From Irineochytrium annulatum (Eukaryota; Chytridiomycota; Chytridiomycetes; Chytridiales; Chytridiaceae), in assembly GCA_027600665.1 (NCBI GenBank), contig JADGJL010000001.1, positions 423,797 through 487,796 of the forward strand: a stretch of DNA of 64,000 nucleotides, given 5' to 3'. Below the pieces are notes generated by a model that saw nothing but the letters and a program-made list of their open reading frames with translations, was not told where the DNA came from and did no database searches. Shown in pieces: positions 16,761-26,994 of the stretch (the stretch's first letter is position 1; the number at the start of each line of letters is the position of its first letter). Made by a program: the position numbers and the translations under genes.

Positions 16761-17369
16761 TTATTGGACGCCAGACTCAGGCTGCTGACCCAGATTGCGG
16801 CACAGCACTTTGACATGAGACAGCGCAGACGATTCAATCTCCTCAAACGTTAAACGGTCCTGAATGTAATAAGAAATGAATCCGTGCATAGCCAAAAATA
16901 GCGTACGCGGTACCCTTTGAATATCCTCTTCCGTACAGTTCGCTTCGTTCATATACTGCCTTATAATCGATGCAAATAATTCGAAGCAGCGTCCCTGTTC
17001 GGTACGACAATAAGACAACAGTTCCTCGTCCCTGATCATAAACATAATCTCGTATTGATAGGGATTCTCCAGACCAAAACGAATAAACTCCATCATAATG
17101 TGCTCTACCTTGCTCACATCATCACGAACCGGCCTGACCATAGCTTGCAGCAGCAAATGCCCCAGATAATTGAAATCTTCAACCACGATGGCATAGAACA
17201 GCTCTGCCTTTTCCTTAAAGTGATAATACAGCGACCCATGACTATAGCCTAGATGCTGGCCGATGCTTCGCATCGAAATGGCGCGGTATCCTTTGGTAAT
17301 AAAAAGGTGCCTCGCCGCCTCCAGTATCCGCTCCCTCGACAACTCCTGTTCGACTGCTCTTCTAGCCAT
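16761..17369 (-). CDS. TetR/AcrR family transcriptional regulator
   Basis: 202 residues with an N-terminal TetR HTH at about 12-55: RERILEAARHLFITKGYRAISMRSIGQHLGYSHGSLYYHFKEKAELF. The C-terminal domain is helical (WG-free, QYEIMFMIRDEELLSYC) and of the TetR ligand-binding type. The gene begins 5 bases after the yvyE stop on the same strand, so the two are likely one transcript even though their roles look unrelated. The regulated gene is not evident; autoregulation is possible. Confidence 0.85.
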   Translation of the reverse strand: MARRAVEQELSRERILEAARHLFITKGYRAISMRSIGQHLGYSHGSLYYHFKEKAELFYAIVVEDFNYLGHLLLQAMVRPVRDDVSKVEHIMMEFIRFGLENPYQYEIMFMIRDEELLSYCRTEQGRCFELFASIIRQYMNEANCTEEDIQRVPRTLFLAMHGFISYYIQDRLTFEEIESSALSHVKVLCRNLGQQPESGVQ

Positions 17370-17374
17370 ATATT

Positions 17375-18007
17375 TTATTCCCCTTCAATAAAATAAAGCC
17401 GCTGTCCCTCCGTGATCCGGGATTGCCCTTGCGTCAAATCCGTGATCCAGGCTACAAAAGCCTCGGTTTCACTATCCGGCGGAAGACAAGTCAACGTAAC
17501 CTTATCGGTGAATCCAGTTTCACCTGTACGGACTTCCCGGCTCCTTAACTCATTTTCCACTTTACCCAACCATGTATAATCCAGTTCAACAAACACTTCA
17601 CGATGCAGCACGTTGGTAATGGCTTCTCCGGCTTCAATGGCTGCTACAGCTCCATCCGTATAAGCCCGAATTAACCCTCCGGCTCCAAGCATGATTCCCC
17701 CAAAGTATCGTGTAACCACAATTGCCACATTTTTTAATTTCTGATTTTTAATTACTTCAAGAATGGGTTTCCCTGCTGTTCCACTAGGTTCCCCGTCATC
17801 GGATTGCTTCTGGATCTCATCCCGCTCTCCAATCATGTACGCAGAGCAGTTATGAGTCGCATTCCAATGTTTTTTCTTGATATCATCAATAAAAGCAACG
17901 GCTTCTTCCTCTGTCGTGACCGGCATAATATGTCCGATAAATCGCGACTTCTTGATTACAATTTCCAGATTGCCCGGTCCTCGAACCGTGCGATAACGTT
18001 CAATCAT
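17375..18007 (-). CDS. yvyE: YvyE/YigZ family protein (IMPACT-like)
   Basis: 210 residues. The N-terminal UPF0029/IMPACT domain has KKSRFIGHIMPVTTEEEA, THNCSAYMIG, SDDGEPSGTAGKPIL and VTRYFGGIMLGAGGLIRAY, all diagnostic of the YigZ family. A short ferredoxin-like C-terminal domain follows (about 140-205). In eukaryotes the IMPACT relative modulates Gcn2; the bacterial role, perhaps ribosome-linked, is not settled. Translation starts at ATG 18007; upstream lies the pgi terminator, so it has its own promoter. Confidence 0.92.
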   Translation of the reverse strand: MIERYRTVRGPGNLEIVIKKSRFIGHIMPVTTEEEAVAFIDDIKKKHWNATHNCSAYMIGERDEIQKQSDDGEPSGTAGKPILEVIKNQKLKNVAIVVTRYFGGIMLGAGGLIRAYTDGAVAAIEAGEAITNVLHREVFVELDYTWLGKVENELRSREVRTGETGFTDKVTLTCLPPDSETEAFVAWITDLTQGQSRITEGQRLYFIEGE

Positions 18008-18047
18008 CCCAAATCCAACTTTCTAGTCTTTTCCTGAGTCCCATTTT

Positions 18048-18086
18048 ACAAGAAAGCAGTTCCCCGCGTGAACGCGGACGAACTGC
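18048..18086 (-). terminator. terminator of pgi
   Basis: GCAGTTC...GAACTGC enclosing CCGCGT/ACGCGG; on the minus strand TTTCTTGT follows. Confidence 0.8.
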
Positions 18087-18093
18087 CCTGGTT

Positions 18094-18144
18094 ATCTATA
18101 TCCGGGAACCCTGCATTACACTCAACAGTAATCCCCGGATAGAT
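18094..18144. other. second hairpin downstream of pgi
   Basis: ATCTATATCCGGG pairs with CCCGGATAGAT across a 27-base loop. There is no T-run on either side, so it is not a standard terminator. It lies just upstream of the pgi terminator hairpin and may stabilise the 3' end. Confidence 0.5.
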
Positions 18145-18183
18145 TTACATTAGCTTATTTAACTATATGAGCAGACCGATGAA

Positions 18184-19539
18184 TTATTCGGAAAGTCTCG
18201 CTTCAAGCGCTGCTTTCTCTTCTTCAAAGCCTGGTTTGCCCAGCAATGCAAACATATTTTTCTTGTACGCTTCCACGCCCGGTTGGTCAAATGGATTGAC
18301 ACCCAGCAGGTAGCCACTGATGCCGCATGCTTTTTCAAAGAAGTATACCAGATATCCGAAAGAATATGGAGTCATATCTGGAATGTTCACAATCAGATTT
18401 GGTACTTGACCATCTGTATGTGCAAGCAGTGTTCCCTGGAATGCTTTTTTGTTAACAAAGTCCATCGTTTTACCTTCAAGGAAGTTCAGACCATCCAAGT
18501 CATCCGGATCGGATTTGATCGAGATATGTTCTGCAACTTCAGTAACCTGAATCACGGTTTCGAAAATATTCCGGCTACCTTCCTGGATGAATTGACCCAT
18601 GGAGTGCAAGTCTGTAGAGAAATCAACAGATGCTGGGTAGATCCCTTTGTAGTCTTTACCTTCACTCTCTCCGAATAACTGTTTCCACCACTCGGACACG
18701 AAGTGCAGGGATGGCTCATAGTTTACGAGAATCTCTGTGCCTTTTCCTTTACGATACAATGCATTACGAACAGCTGCATATTGATATGCTTCGTTCTCTG
18801 CTACGTTCGGGTTGCTGTATTCCTTGGATGCGTCAGCCGCACCTTGCATCATTTCTTCGATGCTGATACCCGCTGCTGCGATAGGCAGCAAACCTACAGC
18901 TGTCAGAACGGAGTAACGTCCACCTACATCGTCCGGAATAATGAAAGATTCATACCCTTCAGCATTCGCCAGTTCTTTCAATGCACCGCGCGCTTTGTCT
19001 GTCGTTGCATAGATGCGTTTGCGTGCTTCTTCCTTACCGTATTTCTCTTCCAATGCTGCACGGAAGATACGGAAAGCGATTGCCGGTTCTGTTGTTGTAC
19101 CTGATTTGGAGATAACATTTACGGAGAAATCTTTGCCTTCAACCAGATCCAGCAAGTGAGTTACATATGTGGAACTGATATTGTTTCCTGCAAAATAGAT
19201 TTCAGGCGTTTTGCGTTTATCTTTTGGCAGGTTGTTATAGAAAGAGTGTGTCAGCATTTCAATCGCTGCACGTGCACCCAGGTAAGATCCACCAATACCG
19301 ATAACGATCAGTACTTCGGAGTCGCTTTGGATTTTGGCAGCTGCTTTTTGAATGCGGGCGAACTCTTCTTTGTCATAAGCCGTTGGCAGGTCAATCCAGC
19401 CCAGATAGTCGGATCCTGTTCCTGTTCCGTTGTGGAGCTGCTCATGAGCCAAACGAATTGGTTCTGCGAAATAATCCACTTCGTGCTGATTTACAAATTG
19501 CAATGCTGTGCTATAGTCAAATGTCACTTTTTTTGCCAT
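18184..19539 (-). CDS. pgi: glucose-6-phosphate isomerase
   Basis: 451 residues, the length of the short Bacillus-type Pgi. Seen: [17 protein letters not shown] at about 78-94, the phosphosugar-binding [16 protein letters not shown] near 145, [16 protein letters not shown] near 205 (PGI signature), and the catalytic Glu in the [15 protein letters not shown] region. It interconverts glucose-6-phosphate and fructose-6-phosphate in glycolysis. AGGAGG lies 11 bases before the ATG. It is monocistronic, with a strong terminator. Confidence 0.95.
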   Translation of the reverse strand: MAKKVTFDYSTALQFVNQHEVDYFAEPIRLAHEQLHNGTGTGSDYLGWIDLPTAYDKEEFARIQKAAAKIQSDSEVLIVIGIGGSYLGARAAIEMLTHSFYNNLPKDKRKTPEIYFAGNNISSTYVTHLLDLVEGKDFSVNVISKSGTTTEPAIAFRIFRAALEEKYGKEEARKRIYATTDKARGALKELANAEGYESFIIPDDVGGRYSVLTAVGLLPIAAAGISIEEMMQGAADASKEYSNPNVAENEAYQYAAVRNALYRKGKGTEILVNYEPSLHFVSEWWKQLFGESEGKDYKGIYPASVDFSTDLHSMGQFIQEGSRNIFETVIQVTEVAEHISIKSDPDDLDGLNFLEGKTMDFVNKKAFQGTLLAHTDGQVPNLIVNIPDMTPYSFGYLVYFFEKACGISGYLLGVNPFDQPGVEAYKKNMFALLGKPGFEEEKAALEARLSE

Positions 19540-19669
19540 GATCTCAAAAACCTCCTGATTTCGGTTATAGTGCGTGTTTTCCGTAGTCCATTCTAAACAA
19601 CTTGCCTTAAGGATACTTCAAATCCACGGGGCTGACAAGCTTGCCGCTCGAACTTTGTCGTTCGTATTC

Positions 19670-19722
19670 AAAAAGCAAAAAGGGTAAACCGAATCCGCAG
19701 GTTGCGGTTCTGCTTACCCTTC
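19670..19722 (-). terminator. terminator of ppnP
   Basis: AAGGGTAAGC/GTTTACCCTT stem with an inner ACCGCAACCTGCGG hairpin, followed on the minus strand by TTTGCTTTTT. Confidence 0.85.
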
Positions 19723-19727
19723 TTATG

Positions 19728-20045
19728 TTATTCCGCCGGGTACGAGCAGACGTAGTCAGTAACGCTGCGTATCTCCAGTTTAAATTTGGATTCGGCAGGC
19801 ACGTGGAACGTAGCTTGGCCTTGAATCTCTTGCCACTCTTCTTCTCCGGGAAGCAATACTTTCAGATCTCCGGACAGAATCTCCATAATTTCACGGGAAT
19901 CCGTACCGAATTCATAACTGCCTGGAAGCATGATGCCCAGAGTCACTTTGCTGCCATCCCCCAAAATAACCGTTCTGCTGGTTACCTGACCTTCATAATA
20001 AATGTTGGCCTCTTTCACTACACTGACTTGATCGAATTGTGACAT
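19728..20045 (-). CDS. ppnP: pyrimidine/purine nucleoside phosphorylase (DUF1255 cupin)
   Basis: 105 residues, typical for PpnP. Seen: SVVKEANIYYEGQVTSRTV, GDGSKVTLGIMLPGSYEFGT and GEEEWQEIQGQATFHVPAES, the small cupin fold. PpnP phosphorolyses several nucleosides to base and ribose-1-phosphate. The ATG at 20045 is chosen because AGGGGAG is 9 bases upstream; the frame is open further but those residues are not part of the family. It is downstream of transketolase on the same strand, with a weak terminator between, so read-through is possible. Confidence 0.88.
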   Translation of the reverse strand: MSQFDQVSVVKEANIYYEGQVTSRTVILGDGSKVTLGIMLPGSYEFGTDSREIMEILSGDLKVLLPGEEEWQEIQGQATFHVPAESKFKLEIRSVTDYVCSYPAE

Positions 20046-20094
20046 GCGTACCCGCTCCCCTGAAGTTAATGAAAACAAAAGGCAAAACAGATCA

Positions 20095-20116
20095 GGGCGA
20101 TAATGAGTTACCGCCC
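20095..20116 (-). terminator. possible weak terminator after tkt
   Basis: GGGCGATAA/TTACCGCCC hairpin; on the minus strand only TGATCTGTTTTG follows. Confidence 0.35.
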
Positions 20117-20195
20117 ATGTTCTGCGGAAATAACTTACTGCCATGGATCAGGAGCGCATGGTGCCCTCCCAACCATAGCAGCGCTTATGAAACTA

Positions 20196-22238
20196 TTACA
20201 GCAATGCTTTTACGCGGCTAACCACGTTGTCCACTGTAAAGCCATACTCTTGGATAACACGGTCGCCAGGCGCGGAAGCACCGAATGTGCTGATTCCGAG
20301 AATGTCACCTTGATCTCCAACATATTTCTCCCAGCCCATTGGATAAGCCATTTCAATTGCAAGACGAGCTTTAACATCCGGAAGAAGAACGGACTCTCTG
20401 TAAGCTTTGTCCTGTTTCTCGAACAGATCCCAGCTTGGCATGCTGATTACGCGAACTTGAATGCCTTGTTCTGCAAGTGCTGCTTGAGCTTTAACAGCCA
20501 ATTGCACTTCAGAACCTGTAGCGATGATTTGTGCTACCGGTTTGCCATCTTTTGCATCAGACACAACATAAGCACCACGTTTCACGTTCTCACGTGAACC
20601 TTCAACGGTACCTTCGAGGATCGGCAGGTTTTGACGAGTGAGTACGAGTGCAACCGGATTGCTCTTGTTCTCAAGCGCGTAAGCCCAAGCAGCCGAAGTT
20701 TCATTACCATCAGCCGGACGAATAACCGTCAGGTTAGGGATGATACGCAGGGATGCCAGTTGCTCGATCGGTTCGTGCGTAGGACCGTCTTCACCAACAG
20801 CGATACTGTCGTGAGTCAGAACATACGTTACAGGCAATCCCATCAGGGCAGCCAGACGAACAGCCGGACGAAGGTAATCGGTAAATACGAAGAACGTACC
20901 TCCGAATACTTTCACACCACTGTGCAGTGCCATACCGTTCATTGCTCCAGCCATACCGAATTCACGGATACCGAAGTAGATGTTACGGCCGGAGTAATCT
21001 TCAGGTGTGAAGTTCTCCAGGTTGTTCAAGTGAGTCATTGTGGAGCTTTCCAAGTCAGCAGATCCACCTGTCAGTTGTGGCACGTTATGTGCCAGACCGT
21101 TCAGAGCGTTACCGGATGCTACACGAGTGGAGAGCGCTTTGTCTGTTGCTGCATATTTAGGAAGATCACGGTCCCATCCTTCTGGAAGGTCGCCGTTAAT
21201 CGCTGTTTCGAATTGAGCTGCCAGCTCAGGGTATGCTTTTTTGTACTCGGCAAATTTCTCGTCCCAAGCTTTATTAGCAGAGATACCACGATCTTTCACT
21301 TGTGCAAAGTGATCGCGAACTTCAGCTGGTACGTGGAAGTTTTCTTCATAAACCCATTTGTAATACTCTTTAGTCAATTTGGCTTCGTCTGCACCCAGTG
21401 GAGATCCGTGAGTACCGCCATGGCCGCCTTTACCTTGTTTGTTCGGGCTACCATAACCAATAACCGTTTTAACTTCGATCAGTGTAGGACGCAGTGTATC
21501 TGCTTGACCTTCCTGAATTGCTTTTTCGATTGCAGGCAGATCGTTACCATCTTCTACGCGCAGCACTTGCCAGCCATAAGCTTCAAAACGCTTCGCGATA
21601 CTTTCGGAAGAAGACAGATCCAATTTACCATCGAGTGTGATGTCATTGGAGTCAAACAACATGATCAATTTGCCTAGGTGCAAACGTCCAGCCAGGGAAG
21701 CTGATTCATGCGATACGCCTTCCATCAAGTCACCATCACCACAGATTGCGTAAGTGTAGTGGTCAACGACGTTGAACTTATCTTTATTGTAAGTTGCGCC
21801 CAGTTGAGCTTCAGCCATCGCCATACCTACAGCCATTGCAATACCTTGACCCAGTGGGCCTGTAGTTGCATCAACACCTGCAGTATGTCCGAATTCCGGG
21901 TGACCCGGTGTTTTGCTTCCCCATTGACGGAACTGTTTCAGTTCTTCCATTGGAAGATCATATCCGCTCAGGTGCAGCAAGCTGTACAGCAACATGGAGC
22001 CGTGTCCTGCAGACAGGACAAAACGGTCCCGGTTAACCCAAGTTGGGTGGTCCGGGTTATGAGTCATCGTTTTTGCAAAAAGTTGGTACCCCATTGGAGC
22101 GGAGCCCATAGGCATACCCGGATGTCCGGAATTTGCCTTCTCAATTGCATCAATCGCCAAAGTACGTACGGTCGTAATCGACAGGTTGTCGATTGTAGTA
22201 TTTTCATCCTTTTGAATCGCTTCGTTCTTGTCAGTCAT
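20196..22238 (-). CDS. tkt: transketolase
   Basis: 680 residues, full length. The N-terminal substrate-channel histidine is in [11 protein letters not shown] (about 38-48). The ThDP motif runs from GDGDLMEG (about 170) to the downstream Asn. The pyrimidine-binding domain contains [19 protein letters not shown] near 480-500, and the C-terminal domain carries GSEVQLAV. It transfers two-carbon units in the pentose phosphate pathway with ThDP and Mg. AGGAGG precedes the ATG. An inverted repeat overlapping the predicted promoter suggests specific control. Confidence 0.96.
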   Translation of the reverse strand: MTDKNEAIQKDENTTIDNLSITTVRTLAIDAIEKANSGHPGMPMGSAPMGYQLFAKTMTHNPDHPTWVNRDRFVLSAGHGSMLLYSLLHLSGYDLPMEELKQFRQWGSKTPGHPEFGHTAGVDATTGPLGQGIAMAVGMAMAEAQLGATYNKDKFNVVDHYTYAICGDGDLMEGVSHESASLAGRLHLGKLIMLFDSNDITLDGKLDLSSSESIAKRFEAYGWQVLRVEDGNDLPAIEKAIQEGQADTLRPTLIEVKTVIGYGSPNKQGKGGHGGTHGSPLGADEAKLTKEYYKWVYEENFHVPAEVRDHFAQVKDRGISANKAWDEKFAEYKKAYPELAAQFETAINGDLPEGWDRDLPKYAATDKALSTRVASGNALNGLAHNVPQLTGGSADLESSTMTHLNNLENFTPEDYSGRNIYFGIREFGMAGAMNGMALHSGVKVFGGTFFVFTDYLRPAVRLAALMGLPVTYVLTHDSIAVGEDGPTHEPIEQLASLRIIPNLTVIRPADGNETSAAWAYALENKSNPVALVLTRQNLPILEGTVEGSRENVKRGAYVVSDAKDGKPVAQIIATGSEVQLAVKAQAALAEQGIQVRVISMPSWDLFEKQDKAYRESVLLPDVKARLAIEMAYPMGWEKYVGDQGDILGISTFGASAPGDRVIQEYGFTVDNVVSRVKALL

Positions 22239-22320
22239 GGTTTGTCCTCCTCATGTCTTTAGATAAGTCGGGTGCGCAAGCGAATCCCTCTCATCATACA
22301 AGCAAACCGAATTTCACAAT

Positions 22321-22371
22321 AAGTGAATCCGCTTGAGTGTTTCATTTTGACTTATTCACTTTTGTATTGTA
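22321..22371 (-). promoter_or_regulatory. tkt: tkt promoter with overlapping inverted repeat
   Basis: On the minus strand TGGAAA (22394-22389) and TACAAT (22371-22366) are 17 bases apart. Overlapping the expected start of transcription, AAGTGAAT (22321-22328) and ATTCACTT (22354-22361) form an 8-bp inverted repeat, a possible operator. The rest of the 431-base gap up to 22669 is AT-rich, and no gene was seen in it. Confidence 0.4.
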
Positions 22372-22669
22372 TCACTTGGCGTGAAGCTTTTCCATAACCT
22401 TCTTTTAGAAGTTCGTGAAAAATTGGTTGTTTTTGATGAATAATCCCTTGCCAATCAAGCAAAAACCGTATCAGGACAAGGCATTAAATTCCATAAACAG
22501 ACCTATTAAGCCTCGCAAATCCATCGCATGAAGTATAACCTTTAACACGAAAACCATACACTTTTTAGATATCCAAGTTAAATTTACATAACATATCCTG
22601 AATATGGATTCGAAAGCGGGACTGTGGTTTACTTTTCAAAGTAAGCATCAATCATAGGAGGTTGTTATC

Positions 22670-23146
22670 ATGTCTGTACCCGCTGCTCCCCCTACTAGGT
22701 ACTCAAATCGTTCATTACCCTGGTTCCCGGGTATTTTAACAGGTATGGTTTCGGGCGTTGTCCTTGGATTCTTTCTCAAAACAATTCAGTTTTACACTGG
22801 TGAAAAGGTATATACCCTGCTTCTGAATATTGATTTTGTACCTCGACTTCCGCCAACCCTTCCCGAATGGATTGAATTCTCTCTGCATCTCGTCGTTTCC
22901 GTGTTCATCGGCATCTTCTATCTATGGTGGGTAGGGCGTTCAGGTCACCCGATGTTCAAAGGAATCTTGCTTGGAGCTGGATCGTCCCTGCTCTACATCC
23001 CGCTCTCTCAACTATCTTCACGTGTACCCGACCTTTACGATATAACAGCCATTATCTACTGGATAATCGGACATCTGTTATTCGGTATTGTGCTCGGCTT
23101 GTGCGGAAAGTATATCAACGCGAAAAAAGCGACTCACCGTTCGTAA
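22670..23146 (+). CDS. YqhR-like conserved membrane protein
   Basis: 158 residues with four predicted membrane helices: about 17-38 (FPGILTGMVSGVVLGFFL), 66-88, 93-113 and 125-148. The termini are cytosolic-looking and the C-terminus is basic (NAKKATHRS). Length and helix layout fit the sporeformer YqhR family of unknown function; this assignment is from general resemblance only. ATAGGAGG precedes the ATG. It is a single gene with a bidirectional terminator shared with purU. Confidence 0.6.
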   Translation: MSVPAAPPTRYSNRSLPWFPGILTGMVSGVVLGFFLKTIQFYTGEKVYTLLLNIDFVPRLPPTLPEWIEFSLHLVVSVFIGIFYLWWVGRSGHPMFKGILLGAGSSLLYIPLSQLSSRVPDLYDITAIIYWIIGHLLFGIVLGLCGKYINAKKATHRS

Positions 23147-23167
23147 ACGAATGGGGTCGCTTTTTTC
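23123..23167. terminator. bidirectional terminator between yqhR-like gene and purU
   Basis: AAAAAAGCGAC pairs with GTCGCTTTTTT around a CGTTCGTAAACGAATG hairpin; T-runs exist on both strands. Confidence 0.88.
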
Positions 23168-23219
23168 TCAATCTGTTATGTGGTTCCGAATCAACCTTGC
23201 ACAGTATTAAAGTATAAAC

Positions 23220-24113
23220 TTAAAATACAACCGTCTTATTTTCATGAACGAGAACCCGGTCTTCAACATGCCATTTCACGGCACGTGCAAGCACAACACG
23301 CTCAATGGTACGTCCAATACGCTTCAGTTCGGTGACATCATCCCCGTGGCTTACACGTTGCACGTCTTGTTCAATAATCGGGCCGCCATCCAGTTCTTCC
23401 GTAACATAGTGCGCTGTCGCACCGATGATTTTGACACCACGGTTATACGCTTGTGCATACGGTTTACCACCCACAAAGGCGGGCAGGAATGAATGATGGA
23501 TATTAATGATTCGATTGCGATAGTGCTCAATGAACATTGGAGAGATGATCTGCATGTAACGAGCCAGAATGATCACATCCACATCGTTGCCGATCACGTC
23601 CAGTTGACGCTGTTCCGCTTCTTTCTTGGTATCTGCTGTAACCGGAATATGATGATATGGAATGCCGAATGATTCTACATATTCTTTCATGTCCAGATGG
23701 TTGCTGACCACAAGCGCAATATCTGCATCCAGATCGCCTGCCTGCCATTGCCACAACAATTCCACCAGACAATGATCTTCTTTGGATACAAAGATAGCTA
23801 ATTTCTTCTTGCGGCTAACCGCTGATAGCGTCCATTCCATTTGAAAACGGCTTGCCACTTCTGCAAAGTCTGCTTCCAGTTTCGGCAAATTGACCAACAA
23901 TTGCGGAAGATCAAACTCAATTCGCATAAAGAACATACCGCCAGCAGGGTCCATGGTGTACTGGTCCGACTGAACAATATTTGCTCCATGCTGATGCAGG
24001 AAATGAGATACCGCAGCTACAATTCCTGGACCATCCGGACAGGAAATGAGCATGCGCGCACGATCGGCGCGGTTTTTAGAATCAGTGCGTACTTGTTTAG
24101 CGTGGATCTCCAT
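23220..24113 (-). CDS. purU: formyltetrahydrofolate deformylase
   Basis: 297 residues. An N-terminal ACT domain (about 20-100: LISCPDGPGIVAAVSHFL, then GANIVQSDQYTMDPAGGMFFMRIEF) is followed by a formyltransferase domain with LARYMQIISP, NIHHSFLPAFVGGKPY and the catalytic Asp in LDGGPIIEQDV. PurU hydrolyses 10-formyl-THF to formate and THF, supplying formate for purine synthesis and balancing one-carbon pools; the ACT domain senses methionine/glycine. GAAGGAGG precedes the ATG. It lies 43 bases after the nfo stop, probably in the same transcript. Confidence 0.95.
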   Translation of the reverse strand: MEIHAKQVRTDSKNRADRARMLISCPDGPGIVAAVSHFLHQHGANIVQSDQYTMDPAGGMFFMRIEFDLPQLLVNLPKLEADFAEVASRFQMEWTLSAVSRKKKLAIFVSKEDHCLVELLWQWQAGDLDADIALVVSNHLDMKEYVESFGIPYHHIPVTADTKKEAEQRQLDVIGNDVDVIILARYMQIISPMFIEHYRNRIINIHHSFLPAFVGGKPYAQAYNRGVKIIGATAHYVTEELDGGPIIEQDVQRVSHGDDVTELKRIGRTIERVVLARAVKWHVEDRVLVHENKTVVF

Positions 24114-24156
24114 CGGGTTATTCTTCCTCCTTCAATATAAGCCATGACCTGCGGGG

Positions 24157-25263
24157 TTAACCCGCAAGCCATGCAATCAAGCGATGATTCAGTTGTTCTT
24201 CATTCAAATGTGGGAACAACGCAGCTTCAGTCACCATGTCATAGAGGCGTTCCAGCGGTTCACGCGGGTCTGCCTTTTTGGCTTTAGCATCATTTTTGAG
24301 CAGCGTCCACACATCCAGAATATACGAACGGGACTCAATCTCTTTACCTTTGAAAAAGTGTTGCAATTGTTCTACTTCTGTCAGGAATTCCTGGCCGAAT
24401 CGACCGGCAACATCCCCACGAAGCAACGCAATCTCCACCTCATACATTGGGCGCTGTGTTTTGGCCTCTTTGCCAATCCAAGGTGTCTCCAGAATAAATG
24501 GACGTCCTTGAAGCTTCTCATGGTTAACAATGCGGTTAATCGCTTCAAACCCAATCCAGCCGGAGCCGATTGGAGTATGACGGTCCTTGTGCGCACCCAC
24601 AGCATTCTTACTATCATTAATATGCATTACGGCAATGCGGTCAAGTCCTACCGTGCGATCGAATTGTTCCAATACACCGTCAAAATCGTTAACGATATCA
24701 TATCCGGCATCATGAATATGGCACGTATCCATACACACTGTCAGGCGCTCGTTATACGTTACTTTCTCGATAATCTGGGCGATCTCTTCAAAACTGCGAC
24801 CCATCTCCGTACCTTTGCCAGCCATGGTTTCCAGAGCGATGTTCACATCTGTCTCTTTCACACCTTCCAGCACTTCATTCAACCCTTCTGCGATCCGTCC
24901 GATCCCATAATGGGCATCTTTATCTGTAAAAGCGCCGGGATGTAATACGATGTTTTTGACACCAATGGCATGTGTACGACGGATCTCTTCCTGTAGGAAA
25001 TCTACAGCGAGTCTATACGTGTTGTCTTTGTAGGAGCCAAGATTGATAATGTACGGTGCATGGACAACGATATCTTCCATTCCACCCTCTTGCATGGCTA
25101 GCTTACCTTCTTCAATATACATGGATTCAATTGGCTTGCGACGTGTATTCTGTGGTGCACCCGTATATATCATAAACGAACTGGAACCGTACGAGGACGC
25201 TTCCTTCGTTGCACTCAATAATCCCTTGTCCGAAAAGGACACGTGGGAGCCGATTTTCAGCAT
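24157..25263 (-). CDS. nfo: endonuclease IV (AP endonuclease) with C-terminal extension
   Basis: 368 residues. The first ~285 form the TIM-barrel of endonuclease [74 protein letters not shown] and [11 protein letters not shown]. Together these supply the three-zinc ligands. It nicks DNA 5' of abasic sites in base-excision repair. Bacillus-type Nfo is about 300 residues; here about 80 extra helical residues ([20 protein letters not shown] onward) follow. AAGGGGG precedes the ATG. Confidence 0.9.
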   Translation of the reverse strand: MLKIGSHVSFSDKGLLSATKEASSYGSSSFMIYTGAPQNTRRKPIESMYIEEGKLAMQEGGMEDIVVHAPYIINLGSYKDNTYRLAVDFLQEEIRRTHAIGVKNIVLHPGAFTDKDAHYGIGRIAEGLNEVLEGVKETDVNIALETMAGKGTEMGRSFEEIAQIIEKVTYNERLTVCMDTCHIHDAGYDIVNDFDGVLEQFDRTVGLDRIAVMHINDSKNAVGAHKDRHTPIGSGWIGFEAINRIVNHEKLQGRPFILETPWIGKEAKTQRPMYEVEIALLRGDVAGRFGQEFLTEVEQLQHFFKGKEIESRSYILDVWTLLKNDAKAKKADPREPLERLYDMVTEAALFPHLNEEQLNHRLIAWLAG

Positions 25264-25433
25264 TATTGATCCCCCTTAATCTGAATTATCCCTTATTCTA
25301 ACGCGATTATCGAAATAAATCTAGAAATGCGCTATAATTCGGGATAGAGGCTATTTTTGACAGCTAATTTATGGAACATGGGTAGGCGGAATCCGTCTTT
25401 CCGTGAAAATCAATGAACCGAGGTGACTCCGCA

Positions 25434-25901
25434 ATGATTTTCGACTCCTACACGATGATACTGACCAGCAGTTCCCCCAGCAACTGGTTTATGAATACGA
25501 TCGCATTCTGGACTTTTTTATTGCTTGGCAGCATGTGTATCGGTGGATTTTTCATGATGCGCAAGTTTTTGAAAGTGCTACCCAAAGCAGACGGAAAGTC
25601 CAAACTGGATTGGCAAAATTATTGGGTGGAAACCAGCCGTCACTTATGGACGGATGAAGCCAAAGCTTTTTTGGATCAGCTCGTCGAGCCTGTACCTGGG
25701 CCATTTCGTGACATCGCCAAACATTCCATTGCTGCAGAGATCGGTAAAATTGCAGTTGAAGACAACGCCACGGAAGTATCGAGAGATCATTGTATCAAAG
25801 GATACATTATTGCCACCCCGAAGCGGGATAATAAGTTTTTGGTAAAATTCTTGGAGAAAAACAAAATCGATTATTCCCCTTATCAACATTTGATTAAATA
25901 A
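25434..25901 (+). CDS. DUF2621 family membrane-anchored protein (YneK-like)
   Basis: 155 residues. A single N-terminal membrane helix (about 18-40: MNTIAFWTFLLLGSMCIGGFFMM) is followed by RKFLKVLPK.DG.SKLDWQNYWVE, FLDQLVEPVPGPFRDIAKHSIA, KGYIIATPKRDNKFLVKFLEK and YSPYQHLIK. This order fits the YneK/DUF2621 family of sporeformers, whose function is unknown. The ATG at 25434 is supported by GAGGTG at 7 bases; an ATG 21 bases earlier lacks a site. Confidence 0.8.
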   Translation: MIFDSYTMILTSSSPSNWFMNTIAFWTFLLLGSMCIGGFFMMRKFLKVLPKADGKSKLDWQNYWVETSRHLWTDEAKAFLDQLVEPVPGPFRDIAKHSIAAEIGKIAVEDNATEVSRDHCIKGYIIATPKRDNKFLVKFLEKNKIDYSPYQHLIK

Positions 25902-25951
25902 AGTACAAAGATAAGTTAAGCCATATATAGATTTGGTTAATGTACAGATAT

Positions 25952-26008
25952 GCTCCGTCAGGTAAGTCGTTCCCAACAAGCTTTGCTTACCGTACGGGGC
26001 TGTTTGTC
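25952..26008 (+). terminator. probable terminator of the yneK-like gene
   Basis: GGTAAG/CTTACC and CCGT/ACGG stems around a 19-base loop, followed by TGTTTGTC. The stem has a two-base mismatch. Confidence 0.5.
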
Positions 26009-26057
26009 GATTCATGGGTGTATATCAGGGCAGTGAAATATAGAGAGGATGTTTGAT

Positions 26058-26969
26058 ATGAAAATTGCCATTTGTGGTGGTACCGGATTTGTGGGAGGAG
26101 CACTTGTAGATTACTGGCTGCAAGCCGGGCACCATGTGAAAGTTATTACACGAAAACTGCCTGACCTGCATAATCCAAGTAAGAATCTTACATATATATC
26201 ATGGGAGCAAGTCGAAGAACAACCTCACTTGCTGGAAGGTATGGACGCTCTCGTTAACCTTGCTGGAGAAACGCTGAATCAACGCTGGACAACCAAGGCG
26301 AAGCTGGAGATTGTTGAATCCCGAGTAACGACCGTAGCGCGGGTAGCCCGATTGGTAGAAACCCTGGAGCAAAAGCCGGAAGTGGTCGTTCAGGCTTCTG
26401 CCATGGCCATTTATGGAACCTCACCGAACGAAACCTTTGACGAAAGCAGTCCGCAAAAATCCATGAATTTCCCGTCCCGGGTCTCGGAACAGTGGGAAGT
26501 TGCTGCAGATGCAATCAAAAATGTAAGACTCGTTAAAATCCGGGTGAGTCTGGTTCTCGGTCATAAAAAAGGTGCTTTTCCATTGATGAAACTTCCTTAT
26601 ATGCTGGGTTTTGGCGGCAAGATCGGCAGTGGCAGACAGTGGACCAGCTGGATTCACATTATGGATATCGTAAGACTCATTGATTTTAGCATTCAAAATA
26701 AACAAGTGTCAGGTCCGGTCAATGCTTCCTCCCCGAACCCTGTCACCAATGATGAATTCGGTCGCACGGTGGGCAAGGTATATCATCGCCCTCACTGGTT
26801 CCCCGTACCCGGTTTCTTAATTAAAACCTTAGTTGGTGAACTATCCGTTGTTTTGCTTCAAGGGCAGAGAGTCATTCCGCAAAAAGCACTCGACCACGGA
26901 TTCCAATTCACCTTCCCTACGTTAACTCAAGCGCTGGAAGACTTGAAGCATCGTGGATTATCTGATTAA
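26058..26969 (+). CDS. TIGR01777 family epimerase-like SDR protein
   Basis: 303 residues. The N-terminal nucleotide-binding motif is ICGGTGFVGGALVDYW. Then come LVNLAGETLNQRW, ASAMAIYG, a WTSWIHIMDIVRLI segment and a C-terminal FGRTVGKVYHRPHWFPVPGFLIK, the signature of YfcH/SDR39U1 proteins. These are extended short-chain dehydrogenases with unclear substrate. ATG at 26058 is chosen because AGAGAGG lies 9 bases upstream, while the ATG at 26049 abuts it. It converges on the FHA gene; no strong terminator was seen between them. Confidence 0.88.
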   Translation: MKIAICGGTGFVGGALVDYWLQAGHHVKVITRKLPDLHNPSKNLTYISWEQVEEQPHLLEGMDALVNLAGETLNQRWTTKAKLEIVESRVTTVARVARLVETLEQKPEVVVQASAMAIYGTSPNETFDESSPQKSMNFPSRVSEQWEVAADAIKNVRLVKIRVSLVLGHKKGAFPLMKLPYMLGFGGKIGSGRQWTSWIHIMDIVRLIDFSIQNKQVSGPVNASSPNPVTNDEFGRTVGKVYHRPHWFPVPGFLIKTLVGELSVVLLQGQRVIPQKALDHGFQFTFPTLTQALEDLKHRGLSD

Positions 26970-26994
26970 TACAACTGCGGGACTGAACCTTTGC

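Noticed and set aside
20631..21677. 348-codon open frame on the plus strand
   Set aside because: It lies wholly antisense to transketolase, has a skewed Cys/Phe/Arg-rich composition and no ribosome site; it is a codon-bias shadow.
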